DNA from: Leeia aquatica
Lineage (GTDB): Bacteria > Pseudomonadota > Gammaproteobacteria > Burkholderiales > Leeiaceae
Assembly (NCBI RefSeq): GCF_012641365.1
Contig: NZ_JABAIM010000002.1
Location: forward strand, 682,001 to 746,000
Direction: 5' to 3'
Length of the DNA stretch: 64,000 nucleotides
Shown: piece after piece, positions 55,359-64,000 of the stretch
Numbering within the stretch: the stretch's first letter is position 1
Layout of the letters: every line of letters begins with the position of its first letter
Translations under genes and position numbers: made by a program
The notes under the pieces: generated by a model
Databases searched by the model: none
Seen by the model: only the letters and a program-made list of their open reading frames with translations
Told to the model about the DNA's origin: nothing

Positions 55359-56264
55359 ATGCTGCTGCACAAACTGAAAACCCTGCTGACCGCATCCGCC
55401 ATGCTGCTGGCAGGGGTAGCCAGCGCACGCACCCCACTCGTCCTGATGACCGATTTCGGCCTGAAAGATGGCGCCGTTTCCGCCATGCGCGGTGTGGCCT
55501 ATGGGGTGGACCCGCAGCTGAACGTGTCCGACCTGACTCATGAGGTCCCGGAGTACGACATCTGGGTGGGCGCATACCGCCTGTACCAGACCGCTAACTA
55601 CTGGCCGCAGGGTACGGTGTTTGTTTCGGTGGTCGACCCCGGCGTGGGCACCGAACGCAAATCGGTGGTGATGAAGACCAAGGATGGCCGCTACTTCGTT
55701 AACCCGAACAATGGCCTGCTGACCCTGATTGCCGAACGTGATGGTGTGGCCGAGCTGCGGCAAATTGACGAAAAGACAAACCGCCTGTCCGGCTCCGGTG
55801 AGTCCTATACTTTCCACGGCCGTGATGTGTACGCCTATACCGGCGCTCGCCTTGCTTCCGGCATGATCCGCTTTGAAGAAGTGGGCCCTGCCCTGCCATT
55901 GGACAGCGTGGTCCGCATCCCCTACCAGAAAGCCGAGCGCAGCAGTGCCAGCCTCAAGGGCATGATCCCGGTACTGGATGTACAGTACGGCAATGTCTGG
56001 ACCAACATCCCCAAGGCCATGGTGGAACAACTGGGGGTGAAGCAGCACGACAAACTGCGCATTCGGGTCTACAAACAGGGCAAGCTGGTACACGAAGCGA
56101 CCGCGCCGTATGAGAACACCTTCGGTGATGTGCCGGAAGGCCAACCACTGTTCTACATCAACAGCCTGCTCAACCTGTCGATTGCCATCAACATGGGCAA
56201 CTACGCCAGCACCTACAAGCTGGAATCCGGCCCAGACTGGTCGGTAGAGATCAGCAAGCCTTAA
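55359..56264 (+). CDS. Exported SAM-hydroxide adenosyltransferase-family protein (DUF62/SAM hydrolase)
   Basis: 301 residues. The first 24 residues (MLLHKLKTLLTASAMLLAGVASA) form a Sec signal peptide, then LVLMTDFGLKDGAVSAMRGVAYG begins the SAM_adeno_trans domain. Conserved VDPGVGTERK, FVNPNNGLLT and TFHGRDVYAYTGARLASG follow, and a C-terminal beta-barrel domain (about 190-301). Relatives hydrolyse SAM to adenosine and methionine or form 5'-halo-adenosines; those are cytosolic. Export to the periplasm is unusual here. Located between clpB and the convergent anti-sigma gene. Confidence 0.88.
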   Translation: MLLHKLKTLLTASAMLLAGVASARTPLVLMTDFGLKDGAVSAMRGVAYGVDPQLNVSDLTHEVPEYDIWVGAYRLYQTANYWPQGTVFVSVVDPGVGTERKSVVMKTKDGRYFVNPNNGLLTLIAERDGVAELRQIDEKTNRLSGSGESYTFHGRDVYAYTGARLASGMIRFEEVGPALPLDSVVRIPYQKAERSSASLKGMIPVLDVQYGNVWTNIPKAMVEQLGVKQHDKLRIRVYKQGKLVHEATAPYENTFGDVPEGQPLFYINSLLNLSIAINMGNYASTYKLESGPDWSVEISKP

Positions 56265-56266
56265 GC

Positions 56267-57151
56267 TCAGGGAGCAGACGCTGCTCGCCCGGCCAGCAGG
56301 TCGGGCGGGATGGCATAGTCCGGGTAGGCTTTGCGGAAACGCTGTAGCGCCTGCTCGGCTTCCGTCAGCTTGCCCTGCTGGCGCAACTGGCGGATTTGCT
56401 GCAGCCAGACCGCAGGTGGCAGGCTTTCTTCTTTCGGGGCGGCATAGCCCGAAGGCGCAGCTGCTTTTTGCTTTTTCTCCAGCTCAACGGCCTTGGGTGG
56501 CTCGGGTTTGTTCGCGGCGACACGGGCATCCAGCCCTCCCTTGGCCTCTACCTTGGGAGCAGGGGCCGCGCTGGCACGCGGCGCCATCTCCGGTGCAGTC
56601 TGGCTCAATGACTCGCTGTCTGCCGTCACCGTCTCCGCCAAGGGTTCCGGCTGGGCAGCTCCCACCTTATCTTTCATGCGTGACTCGGCATTGGCTGCGG
56701 GTTTGGCCGCAGGCACGGTGCGGGCACGTGCGGCCACCACGGGTGCGGCGACCTGGGCGTCCGCTTGCGCGGAGGGCGCTGGCATCGGCGCGGCCGGTGC
56801 CAGCTCGGCCTCTGCGGGGGACGAACCCGACAACAATTCGGGGGCTGCAGCTGAGGCCATCGCCACATCCGGCGTGCCTTCATCTTGCAAGGCAGGGTGC
56901 GCGGCCTGCTGGCGCTGCACCTGCCAGCCCACGCCGATGGCCAGCATCAGGCTGGCGGCCAGCGACAGCGGCACCAGCCAGCGCGGGCGGCGCAGTGGCA
57001 CCACGGTCGGCTGCGCTACCGCTTCACGCGCAGCAGCCAGAATCAGGGCGTCCAGCTCGGCGGAGGGGCCTTCATCCGGCAGGGCCTGATAGGCGGCAGA
57101 GACCTGCGGATCATCCAGTTGTGTCGGTGACACGGCGCGTTGCTCAGCCAT
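56267..57151 (-). CDS. Putative anti-sigma factor, single-pass membrane protein
   Basis: 294 residues. A short cytosolic N-terminal part (about 1-55) precedes one membrane helix (WLVPLSLAASLMLAIGVGW, about 59-77). A long Ala/Pro-rich periplasmic region follows, then a C-terminal segment with helical repeats (WLQQIRQLRQQGKLTEAEQALQRFRKAYPDYAIP). The overlap with the ECF sigma gene by 8 bases supports an anti-sigma role. No zinc-binding HxxxCxxC motif is visible, so it would be a non-ZAS type; identification rests mainly on context. Confidence 0.6.
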   Translation of the reverse strand: MAEQRAVSPTQLDDPQVSAAYQALPDEGPSAELDALILAAAREAVAQPTVVPLRRPRWLVPLSLAASLMLAIGVGWQVQRQQAAHPALQDEGTPDVAMASAAAPELLSGSSPAEAELAPAAPMPAPSAQADAQVAAPVVAARARTVPAAKPAANAESRMKDKVGAAQPEPLAETVTADSESLSQTAPEMAPRASAAPAPKVEAKGGLDARVAANKPEPPKAVELEKKQKAAAPSGYAAPKEESLPPAVWLQQIRQLRQQGKLTEAEQALQRFRKAYPDYAIPPDLLAGRAASAP

Positions 57152-57737
57152 GCGCCCCTCCTTTCCAGCCCGCCAGCGACTGCTTTAAACGCTGTACGGC
57201 ATAACGCAAACGACTCTTCGCCGTTTCCGGCAAGACCCCGGTCAAGCGGGCAATTTCCTCCAGCGACAACTCGCCATGCTCCCGCAGCAGGAAGGCTTCG
57301 CGCTGGGCGGCGGGTAGCTCGGCCAGTGCCTGCCGAATGGCCTCTGCCTGCTGCTTGCGGTCCATCACCTGCTCCGGCAGTGGTGCGCGGCTATCCACCA
57401 GCTGCGTCAACGGGTCCCCATCCTCGTCACCTTGCAGCTGCTGCAACAACAGCGGCTCATGGCGGCGCAGGTAGTCGAGCAGGCGGTTACGGCCGATCTG
57501 GTACAGCCAGGTGCGGAAGGCCGCCTGCGGCTGGTAGCTGCTGCGAGCCCGGGTGACATTCATCCACACATCCTGATACACATCGTCCAGCCAGGGGGCA
57601 TGGGCACACTGGCGGGCGAGAAAGTGGTACAGCCCACGCTTGTGCCGCTCATACAGAATGGCGAAAGCATCGGCATCACCGCCGGCATAGCGCAGCATCA
57701 GGCTTTCGTCAGGCAGCTCGGTCAGGGCTTGGGTCAT
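57144..57737 (-). CDS. ECF RNA polymerase sigma factor
   Basis: 197 residues. Sigma2 region (LMLRYAGGDADAFAILYERHKRGLYHFLARQ, then WLDDVYQDVWMNVTRARSSYQPQAAFRTWLYQIGRNRLLDYLRRHE) and sigma4 region (LAELPAAQREAFLLREHGELSLEEIARLTGVLPETAKSRLRYAVQRLKQSL). It redirects RNA polymerase in response to envelope signals. Lies between the VWA lipoprotein gene (53-base gap) and the presumed anti-sigma gene (overlap). Confidence 0.93.
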   Translation of the reverse strand: MTQALTELPDESLMLRYAGGDADAFAILYERHKRGLYHFLARQCAHAPWLDDVYQDVWMNVTRARSSYQPQAAFRTWLYQIGRNRLLDYLRRHEPLLLQQLQGDEDGDPLTQLVDSRAPLPEQVMDRKQQAEAIRQALAELPAAQREAFLLREHGELSLEEIARLTGVLPETAKSRLRYAVQRLKQSLAGWKGGAHG

Positions 57738-57790
57738 GGTGCGGCAAGTGTAGCGATGCCGCCCTCATGACGCCAGCCCTGTGGCGTGGA

Positions 57791-59593
57791 TCAGCCTTCC
57801 TGCGGTACCGGATACAGCGGGGGCAGGCTACGTGCCTGCGGCTTGCTGCTGCTCAGGCTCTTGGCGAGGCGTGCCAGTTTGAGCCATTCGGCGCGGTAGC
57901 CGAAACGGTCTGCCCCACGTGCCCCCTCTCCCAGCCGGATGATGTCATCCCAGCCAAAGCGGCCCAGGTATTTGCCATCTTCCGATAATTGCTGCCCGAA
58001 AGCGGCCACCGCAGCGGCAAAGCGGAAGTCATCACTGGTTTGCGTCAACGGCTTGATCTGCTGCTTCCAGACCGGCGAGGTCAGTAGCTGACTGCTGTTG
58101 CTGCCTGGTGCCTTGTAGCGGACCTTGAGAAAGGCCAGCTCATTGCTGTTGGTCGCCGGGCTTGCTGCGGGTTTGCCTGCCGCCGGCGCGTAGCGCGGCG
58201 TGGGCAGCCGCCCTGCTTGCCCCACCAGCGTCACTTCATACAGCGCGGTGACGGTATGGCCAGCCCCGATTTCACCGGCATCGACCCGGTCATTGTCGAA
58301 ATCTTCGGTTTTCAGAGCGCGGTTCTCAAAGCCGATCAAGCGGTATTCCGATACCTGGGCCGGGTTGAATTCCAGCTGCAGCTTCACGTCCTTGGCCACG
58401 GTGGCCATGCTGGCGCTAAACTCGTCGACCAGGACCTTCTGCGCTTCATTGAGGTTGTCGATATAGGCGTACTGACCATCACCGGCGTCGGCCAGCTGCT
58501 CCATCAACCGGTCGTTGAGGTTGCCCTCACCGAAGCCCAACGTGGAGAGGGAGACGCCGCTCTTGCGACGTTCTTCCACCATCTGCTTCAGCTGGTTGAA
58601 ATCACTGATGCCCACATTGAAATCACCATCGGTGCACAGCAAGATACGGTTGATGCCCTGATCCAGATAACCCTGGCGCGCCATGCGGTAAGCGAGCTCA
58701 ATACCGGCTGCGCCTGCCGTGCCGCCGCCGGGTTGCAATCGCGCGATGGCATTGCGCAGCTTCTCGCGGTCGGTGGTCGGCTCCAACACCACACGGCTGC
58801 CGCCGGCATAGGTCACCAGCGACACCTTGTCCTGTGGACGCAGCTGGTTGATCAGCAGGCGCAGGGCATTCTTCAGCAAGGGCAGCTTGTTCGGCTCATC
58901 CATCGAGCCGGACACATCCACCAGAAACACCAGATTGGCTGGCGGCAGGCTGGTGGTGGCCGCGTCGGTGGCCTTGATGCCGATCTTCAGCAGGTGACTG
59001 TTAGCGTTCCACGGTGCCGGTGCCATTTCGGTGCTGAAGGTGAACGGCTGCACCTTGCCGCCGGTGGCCACTACCGGCTGTGGATACTGGTAGGGGAAGT
59101 AATTGACCAGCTCTTCCACCCTCACCGCATCCGCAGGTGGCAACGTACCCTGGTTCAGCATGCGGCGCACATTGCTGTAGGAGCCGGTATCCACGTCAAT
59201 CGAAAAGGTCGAGATCGGGTCTTGCGCCACGCTGACCACGCTGTTGCGCTTCAAATGGTCATAAACCTCGGTGTTGGCGGGCGGAGGTGTCCAGTCTGGT
59301 GCAGGCTCCTCAACCATCGGAGCAGCACTTTCTGCGATACGGATGTCCTTGTTCCTCAGCGCCCCAGCTGGAGCCGACTGCTCCTGTTTTTTCACTTCCA
59401 GCTGCGCTGAAGGCAATGGGGCTTGGGGTGGCACATCATCCAGCGCCTCTGGCGGCACCGTGGAAACCTGAGGCGGCAGCGGTTTGTGCCCCCCGGTGCT
59501 ACTGGAGGCAGAGGACGTCGCCTGTTGTGGCTGCTGGCAAGCGCTGAGCAGCAGCACCAGCGGCAAGAGGGGCAAGGCGGGGGTGATGCGCAT
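57791..59593 (-). CDS. VWA-domain lipoprotein (YfbK-like)
   Basis: 600 residues. Lipoprotein signal with lipobox LSAC (C19), a Pro/Gln-rich linker, a von Willebrand N-terminal region (TFSIDVDTGSYSNVRRMLNQGTLPPADAVRVEELVNYFPYQYPQP), the VWA domain with MIDAS D226-V-S228-G-S230, and a C-terminal DUF3520-like region. The MIDAS is intact, so it should bind Mg2+ and a protein or glycan ligand outside the cytosol. Upstream of the ECF sigma and anti-sigma genes on the same strand, probably one operon. Confidence 0.9.
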   Translation of the reverse strand: MRITPALPLLPLVLLLSACQQPQQATSSASSSTGGHKPLPPQVSTVPPEALDDVPPQAPLPSAQLEVKKQEQSAPAGALRNKDIRIAESAAPMVEEPAPDWTPPPANTEVYDHLKRNSVVSVAQDPISTFSIDVDTGSYSNVRRMLNQGTLPPADAVRVEELVNYFPYQYPQPVVATGGKVQPFTFSTEMAPAPWNANSHLLKIGIKATDAATTSLPPANLVFLVDVSGSMDEPNKLPLLKNALRLLINQLRPQDKVSLVTYAGGSRVVLEPTTDREKLRNAIARLQPGGGTAGAAGIELAYRMARQGYLDQGINRILLCTDGDFNVGISDFNQLKQMVEERRKSGVSLSTLGFGEGNLNDRLMEQLADAGDGQYAYIDNLNEAQKVLVDEFSASMATVAKDVKLQLEFNPAQVSEYRLIGFENRALKTEDFDNDRVDAGEIGAGHTVTALYEVTLVGQAGRLPTPRYAPAAGKPAASPATNSNELAFLKVRYKAPGSNSSQLLTSPVWKQQIKPLTQTSDDFRFAAAVAAFGQQLSEDGKYLGRFGWDDIIRLGEGARGADRFGYRAEWLKLARLAKSLSSSKPQARSLPPLYPVPQEG

Positions 59594-59741
59594 GATGGAC
59601 TCCAGGTTGAGGGATCATGCAGACTGAAACGATCACGCGCCGAAAATGGGGTTAACCACTTTTAAAAAATTTTCCAGCCCGCTGGCTTGAACTTGCCCCG
59701 GGCTTTGCGGATGATGGGGCTTTTGCCGCAGGAGCGACCGC

Positions 59742-60464
59742 GTGAAGCCCGTTGCTATCGTCCAGCAGATTGGACACGACACCCCGGATTACTTTGCCGA
59801 CTTCCTCACCGCTGCCGGCATTCCGTGGCAACTGTTCCGCATGGATCTGGGCGAGCCGCTGCCCGCCAGCATTCGGGCTTTTTCCGGTTACTGCATGCTG
59901 GGTGGGCCGATGAGCGTGAATGATGAGGACACCCTGCCCTGGCTGCGACAGGAGATGTCGCTGGTGCAGGAGGCGTTGGCGGCAGACATCCCGGTGATTG
60001 GCCATTGCCTGGGCGGGCAGTTGATCGCCAAAGCGATGGGCGGTACCGTAGGGCCCGTTCCCATGCCAGAAATTGGCTGGAGCCAGATCCACCTGCCCGA
60101 GTCACAGGATGCCGAACGCTGGCTGGGTGGTGAGCAAACGGTATCGCTATTCCAGTGGCACGGTGAGGGTTTCACCGTGCCTGAAGGTGCGCGCCTGATT
60201 GCCAGCAGCCCCTATTGGGCCAACCAGGCTTTTGTGGTGGGCCACAAGCATCTGGCCATGCAGTTTCATTGTGAGGTCAATGCACCCAAGGTTCGCCACT
60301 GGACCATCGAGGAGCGTGCTGAGATTGAATCCGTACAGCACCACCCCAGTGTGAGCCCGGCGGATGACATCCTGGCCGGGTTGGAGCGCACCATCCCGCA
60401 GAGCAACCAGTGGGCTGACCGTATCTATCGTGAGTGGATCAAAGGCTTGGTACACGGAGCATGA
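59742..60464 (+). CDS. Class I glutamine amidotransferase-like protein
   Basis: 240 residues from GTG 59742 (GGAG 7 bases upstream). GATase1 fold resembling the GMP-synthase glutaminase subunit: [14 protein letters not shown], nucleophile C89 in [15 protein letters not shown], and the His in MQFHCEV. It may hydrolyse glutamine or a gamma-glutamyl compound. Overlaps the next gene's start region, so the two are coupled. Confidence 0.88.
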   Translation: MKPVAIVQQIGHDTPDYFADFLTAAGIPWQLFRMDLGEPLPASIRAFSGYCMLGGPMSVNDEDTLPWLRQEMSLVQEALAADIPVIGHCLGGQLIAKAMGGTVGPVPMPEIGWSQIHLPESQDAERWLGGEQTVSLFQWHGEGFTVPEGARLIASSPYWANQAFVVGHKHLAMQFHCEVNAPKVRHWTIEERAEIESVQHHPSVSPADDILAGLERTIPQSNQWADRIYREWIKGLVHGA

Positions 60465-60466
60465 AC

Positions 60467-60967
60467 ATGAACTGGCAAACCGCAGACCTGTGTGATGCCT
60501 GGTCGGAACAGCTGCAGATTGCCTGCCCCGGCTTGCGTCATTTTGGCGGCATGCAACAGTTTCAGGGGCCGATTGCCACCCTCAAGCTGTTTGAGGACAA
60601 CAGTCTGGTACGCAGCACGCTGGAAACACCGGGCGAGGGCCGGGTGCTGGTGGTGGATGGTGGCGGCTCGCTGCGTTGCGCCCTGCTAGGTGACCAGCTG
60701 GGCGAGCTGGCCGTGCGCAATGGCTGGGCCGGGCTGGTGATCCACGGCTGTGTACGCGATAGTGTAGCCCTCGGCCGCTTGCCGCTAGGCGTCTATGCCT
60801 TGGCAAGCCATCCGTTGAAAAGTCACAAGCGTGGCGAAGGACAAAGCGGCCTGACCGTGCAATTTGCAGGCGTGCGCTTTACGCCCGGTGAACAGGTGTA
60901 TGTCGACGCGGATGGCCTGCTGGTGGCCCGCCAAGCCTTGCACCTGTCCACCACTCCTCAGGATTGA
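60467..60967 (+). CDS. rraA: RraA-family protein (ribonuclease E inhibitor/HMG aldolase-like)
   Basis: 166 residues. ATG 60467 is chosen because GGAG is 7 bases upstream; ATG 60461 is too close. TADLCDAW at the start, then [44 protein letters not shown], where R and D residues correspond to the metal/aldolase site of HMG aldolases. Length and [15 protein letters not shown] match RraA. Either RNase E regulation or 4-hydroxy-4-methyl-2-oxoglutarate aldolase is possible. Confidence 0.9.
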   Translation: MNWQTADLCDAWSEQLQIACPGLRHFGGMQQFQGPIATLKLFEDNSLVRSTLETPGEGRVLVVDGGGSLRCALLGDQLGELAVRNGWAGLVIHGCVRDSVALGRLPLGVYALASHPLKSHKRGEGQSGLTVQFAGVRFTPGEQVYVDADGLLVARQALHLSTTPQD

Positions 60968-61620
60968 GCGGCCAGCTCCTGCGAAAATGGTGCGGAAGAC
61001 AGCACGATCTTCTGGATCATCGCCAGTTGCAGCGGGATCATGGCGTCCGGCTCAAACAGGATGTAGGGCATGATGCGCGAGTGCATGGTGAGCAGCAGGC
61101 CGTGCACGCTGTTGAAAAAGTACACGAAGCGCGCCACCAGCTCTCGCTCGTCCACCTGTACTCCTTTTTGCCGCAAGGCACCGGCTACTGCTCGTTTGCC
61201 AAGGTCCATGGTGCGCAGGGTTTCCTTGCGCATGTCTTCGGCCATGGGCTGTAGCGGGGTATCGACAAAATCCTTGTACAGGATGGGGGGGTGCATCACC
61301 AGCTCGTAGAGGTGAAACTGGCTGTTGGCATAGTGGAAGTAGATGTCGATCAGCTTGCCGAGGTGGGGTTCATCCAGCGATTCTTCATGCAGGTGATCCT
61401 GCAACTGCTGGTTCAAACCGGCATGGAAATCGGTGAAGATGGCAAGAAACAGCTCGTCCTTGCTGTCAAAAAACTTGTACAGATTGCCCACCGACATATT
61501 GAGTCGCTTGGCCAATGTCACCATGGTCAGCGATTCCCAGCCCAGCTCCAGGATGGTGGCTTTCGCCTCCTCCAGAATCTTTTGACGCACCAGCTCGATG
61601 TTACGGCGTGGCCTTGCCAT
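60958..61620 (-). CDS. TetR-family transcriptional regulator
   Basis: 220 residues. N-terminal TetR HTH ([51 protein letters not shown]), followed by an all-helical ligand domain with aromatic residues ([28 protein letters not shown]). Ligand unknown. Its 3' end overlaps the convergent rraA by 10 bases. The divergent plsY leader carries a long palindrome that may be its operator. Confidence 0.92.
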   Translation of the reverse strand: MARPRRNIELVRQKILEEAKATILELGWESLTMVTLAKRLNMSVGNLYKFFDSKDELFLAIFTDFHAGLNQQLQDHLHEESLDEPHLGKLIDIYFHYANSQFHLYELVMHPPILYKDFVDTPLQPMAEDMRKETLRTMDLGKRAVAGALRQKGVQVDERELVARFVYFFNSVHGLLLTMHSRIMPYILFEPDAMIPLQLAMIQKIVLSSAPFSQELAAQS

Positions 61621-61774
61621 GCTTTTCCCCTCTCCACCTGATCTGTTTTCGTCTGAGCCTGCTGTACGGTGCTATCCCTTCACCATGGCACAGCCTGCAC
61701 ATGCTTGTAAACCTTGATTCACTCATTCAGTGGGTCGGCCCGAACGCCATTTCTTGTCCTTCTTACCGCATGGC

Positions 61775-61803
61775 TTTGGCCGAACGCAAAAATCCATTAC
61801 AAT
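61775..61803 (+). promoter_or_regulatory. Sigma70 promoter of plsY
   Basis: -35 TTTGGC (61775-61780), 17-base spacer, -10 TACAAT (61798-61803). The -10 lies inside the palindrome at 61797-61822. Confidence 0.5.
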
Positions 61804-61822
61804 CAAAAGCTTCTGATTGTAA
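61797..61822. promoter_or_regulatory. 26-bp palindrome over the plsY -10 region, candidate TetR operator
   Basis: Arms TTACAATCA (61797-61805) and TGATTGTAA (61814-61822) are exact inverse complements, and the 8-base centre AAAGCTTC extends the symmetry with one mismatch, so 12 of 13 pairs match. It overlaps the -10 box and ends at the plsY ribosome binding site. Confidence 0.55.
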
Positions 61823-61832
61823 GGGATTTATG

Positions 61833-62453
61833 ATGTTGACGATAGGCTTTGTCCTGCTGGCGTATCTGATTGGTTCGATCTCGTTCGCAATCGTCAGCAG
61901 CAAGCTGTTTGGCCTGCCCGACCCGCGCACTTTCGGATCCAAAAACCCCGGCGCCACCAATATGCTGCGCACCGGCAACAAACTGGCCGCTCTCACGACC
62001 CTGCTGGGCGATGGCATCAAGGGCTGGGTCGCGGTGGCCCTGGCCATTCACTTTGGCTTGCCACACGGCCTGGACGTCTACGGGCTGGCGCTGGTAGTGA
62101 TCGCCGTCACACTGGGGCATATGTGGCCGGTGTTCTTCAGCTTTTACGGTGGCAAAGGCGTCGCAACAGCCTTGGGCATTCTGCTGGCGCTGGACTGGCG
62201 TCTGGGCGCTGCCGCACTCGGCACCTGGCTGCTGATGCTGGCGGCCTTTCGCATTTCATCGCTTTCTGCACTGACGGCCGCCCTGGTTGCCCCACTGGCC
62301 GCCTGGTGGTGGCTGGGTAACAGCCCGCTGACCGGGTCGATTGTGGTGCTGTCTGCCTTGCTGATCTATCGCCACAAACGCAACATTGCTGACCTGCTGC
62401 GTGGCAAGGAAAGCAATGTCGGGCAGAAGGCGGGAGATCTGGAGCAGTCCTGA
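61833..62453 (+). CDS. plsY: Glycerol-3-phosphate acyltransferase PlsY
   Basis: 206 residues; ATG 61833 has better spacing to AAGGGA than ATG 61830. Integral membrane enzyme using acyl-phosphate to acylate glycerol-3-phosphate, the first step of phospholipid synthesis. PlsY motifs: LIGSISFAIVSSKLFGLPDPRTFGSKNPGATNMLRTGNK, LGDGIKGW, LGHMWPVFFSFYGGKGVATALG, and five membrane helices. The partner plsX is not in the window. Confidence 0.96.
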   Translation: MLTIGFVLLAYLIGSISFAIVSSKLFGLPDPRTFGSKNPGATNMLRTGNKLAALTTLLGDGIKGWVAVALAIHFGLPHGLDVYGLALVVIAVTLGHMWPVFFSFYGGKGVATALGILLALDWRLGAAALGTWLLMLAAFRISSLSALTAALVAPLAAWWWLGNSPLTGSIVVLSALLIYRHKRNIADLLRGKESNVGQKAGDLEQS

Positions 62454-62510
62454 GTACGGACACCAGTCGCCCATACTGGGCGGCTGGTACAGCAGACCAT
62501 AAACAGGTGC

Positions 62511-64000
62511 TTAGCGGCGAGTTGGCTTTTCTGCAGGTGGTGGGGTATCGACCTCAAAATCCAGCAGGTCAAAATCCGGCGAGGGTTCGGCTTTGGCATG
62601 TCCGGCCGAGTGCGTCAGCGCGGGCGGCAGCTCGTCTTCCTTGGGCGGATCAAAGGTCAGCTCCAGATCAAAATCCAGCGTGTCACTGCTTGCCTGGGGC
62701 GTCGCGGCCACCTTGCTGACCTTCGCACCCGGCGCAGGCGCCGCAGCCTCATCCAGTTCAAATGACAAGGGCGGCACATCTAGCGTCATCATCTCAGCGG
62801 GGGCTGCTTCTGGCGCGGCATCAGCAGCCGGCAATGAGTCAGCACCTTCTTCCGTTGCGCCAGTCACTTCCGCGGCCGTGGTATCGCCACCATGCATTTC
62901 ATCACGCATGGCTTGTACCTTGTCCCAGATCGGCAGGCCGTAGGCGATATCCCGGAAGCGGTCAGCCAAGGCATCAAACGCGTCCGTCATGCCGTGTTGT
63001 TTGTGAATCTCAAACAACATCAGCCACAAATCGAGGTGGTACGGGTTCTTGTCGACCTCCTCGGTCAACAGCGATACCGCATGTTCTACCCAGCCGTGTG
63101 ACAGGAAGACCTGTGCCTCTTCCACCGCCCAGCGATCACCGTCCTCCACCACAATTTGCTCGTTGCGCAGCGGTACGCTGTCCAGCTCGTTGCTGGCAGC
63201 GGGTTCGCGCAAGCCAGCAGGCGCAGGCTGATCCAGCGGGTGAACCATAGTGAGTTGTGTCGGGGCGTCGACCTCGGCCTGAGCAGGCGCGGGGCCATCT
63301 TCAAAGTACCAGCTGTTATCCGACTCCTGCCGCTGGCGGTAGCGCCATGCCGCCCACGCCATCACCAGCAGGATCAGGCCCCCTGCGGCATACCACCATC
63401 CATAGCGCAGCCAATGACCATCCTCTTCACGAGCGGGTGTGGCAGCGGGCTGTGCAGCTGTGACAGGCACCGTGGCCGATACACTGGCAGGGGCTGCAGC
63501 AGGCAAACCACGTTGCTGCTTCAGCTGCTGCAACTCGCCCTGCATTTGCTGCATCTGGGTCTGCAGGTTCAACAGGTAAGCCAGTTGGTCATCAGAATTG
63601 ATCAACTGCATTTTCTGCCGTAGCTGAGCCCGTTGCGCCTCCGTCATGGGCGTGGCGGGCTCAGTCAGGTCGTAGCTCAGCTTCAGACCAAACGTGCCGG
63701 TCGCCGGTGCCTGCGGTGGCTCCGGCAATACCCCGCCGACGGTTACGGATACCGAGCCACCCGCCGGTTTAGGGGCCGCCGGTTTGGGCTGCGGTGCCGG
63801 TTTGCTGACGACCGGCTTGGGTTTGACTTCAGCTGGCGGCGCGGTTGCTACATCCGTCGCAGGTGGCGACACCGGCTCCAGCCGCACAGCACGTACCTGT
63901 GCCGGGCTCGGCAAGGCCAGCACCACGCCCGCCGGGATGTTTTGTGAGGATGAGCTGACTTGTGGGTTGGCTTGCAACGCAGCCTGTACAAAACGCTGCT
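62511..64000 (-). CDS. fimV: FimV-like inner-membrane protein (partial, N-terminus outside window)
   Basis: Open to the window edge, about 496 residues visible. The first visible part (QRFVQAALQANPQVSSSSQNIPAGVVLALPS) fits the end of the FimV N-terminal LysM-like domain. A Pro/Ala/Lys-rich linker follows, then a coiled coil (LINSDDQLAYLLNLQTQMQQMQGELQQLKQQ), one membrane helix (YAAGGLILLVMAWAAW), and a C-terminal region with the TPR-like FimV domain VEEAQVFLSHGWVEHAVSLLTEEVDKNPYHLDLWLMLFEIHKQHG. It organises type IV pilus or polar functions in relatives. FimV homologues are usually larger than 700 residues. Confidence 0.85.
   Translation of the reverse strand, partial: QRFVQAALQANPQVSSSSQNIPAGVVLALPSPAQVRAVRLEPVSPPATDVATAPPAEVKPKPVVSKPAPQPKPAAPKPAGGSVSVTVGGVLPEPPQAPATGTFGLKLSYDLTEPATPMTEAQRAQLRQKMQLINSDDQLAYLLNLQTQMQQMQGELQQLKQQRGLPAAAPASVSATVPVTAAQPAATPAREEDGHWLRYGWWYAAGGLILLVMAWAAWRYRQRQESDNSWYFEDGPAPAQAEVDAPTQLTMVHPLDQPAPAGLREPAASNELDSVPLRNEQIVVEDGDRWAVEEAQVFLSHGWVEHAVSLLTEEVDKNPYHLDLWLMLFEIHKQHGMTDAFDALADRFRDIAYGLPIWDKVQAMRDEMHGGDTTAAEVTGATEEGADSLPAADAAPEAAPAEMMTLDVPPLSFELDEAAAPAPGAKVSKVAATPQASSDTLDFDLELTFDPPKEDELPPALTHSAGHAKAEPSPDFDLLDFEVDTPPPAEKPTRR

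Overview
The window is a GC-rich chromosomal segment of a Gram-negative bacterium, most likely a betaproteobacterium. Neisseriales or a relative is my inference, from the mix of dapA-bamC, a YbiT-type ABC-F protein, UbiD, a His-tailed SlyD, a FimV-like protein and PlsY; no rRNA or tRNA is present to confirm it. No insertion sequence, prophage, CRISPR array or tRNA was recognised. Both ends cut genes: an RluA-type pseudouridine synthase on the left and a FimV-like protein on the right.

Layout. 1-7.2 kb: pseudouridine synthase, a NhaR-like regulator divergent from a small membrane protein plus an Alx/TerC transporter, small envelope proteins, a quinone oxidoreductase and an SDR. 7.2-14.7 kb (minus strand): a complete dipeptide/oligopeptide-type ABC importer (two ATPases, two permeases, one binding protein), preceded by a GAF protein and an aminopeptidase P. 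14.8-30.0 kb (minus strand): a tight run of 14 genes that looks like an undescribed biosynthetic gene cluster. It encodes an alpha-oxoamine synthase, a probable BesD-type Fe/2OG enzyme, a membrane desaturase, an ATP-grasp ligase, a MATE exporter, a MaoC hydratase, an M24 peptidase-fold enzyme, an IPNS-type 2OG oxygenase, two citrate-lyase-beta-like lyases, a LeuA-like synthase without its regulatory domain, an alpha/beta hydrolase, an ornithine cyclodeaminase-family enzyme and an MFS exporter. A divergent XRE-cupin regulator (30.3 kb) faces it across a 315-bp AT-rich spacer holding a good sigma70 promoter and an inverted repeat.

31-64 kb is mostly housekeeping: dinB, hrpA, a chemoreceptor, a FabG-like reductase, ybiT, dapA-bamC, a YycJ-like hydrolase, ubiD, a ribosomal-oxygenase cupin, slyD, nadC, a [2Fe-2S] ferredoxin, clpB with a heat-shock-type promoter, an exported SAM-hydroxide adenosyltransferase-family protein whose ribosome binding site lies inside a hairpin, a VWA lipoprotein/ECF sigma/anti-sigma set, a GATase-RraA pair, a TetR regulator and plsY with a long palindrome over its -10 box.

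How they fit together. In the central cluster I infer that CoA-ester and 2-oxoacid chain-building enzymes (LeuA-like, MaoC, CitE-like) make an unusual acyl or amino acid unit. The oxoamine synthase, two Fe/2OG-type enzymes and the desaturase would then tailor it, the ATP-grasp enzyme would join it by an amide bond, and MATE/MFS pumps would export it. The adjacent peptide importer and aminopeptidase P could take up and cleave peptides. The product is unknown.
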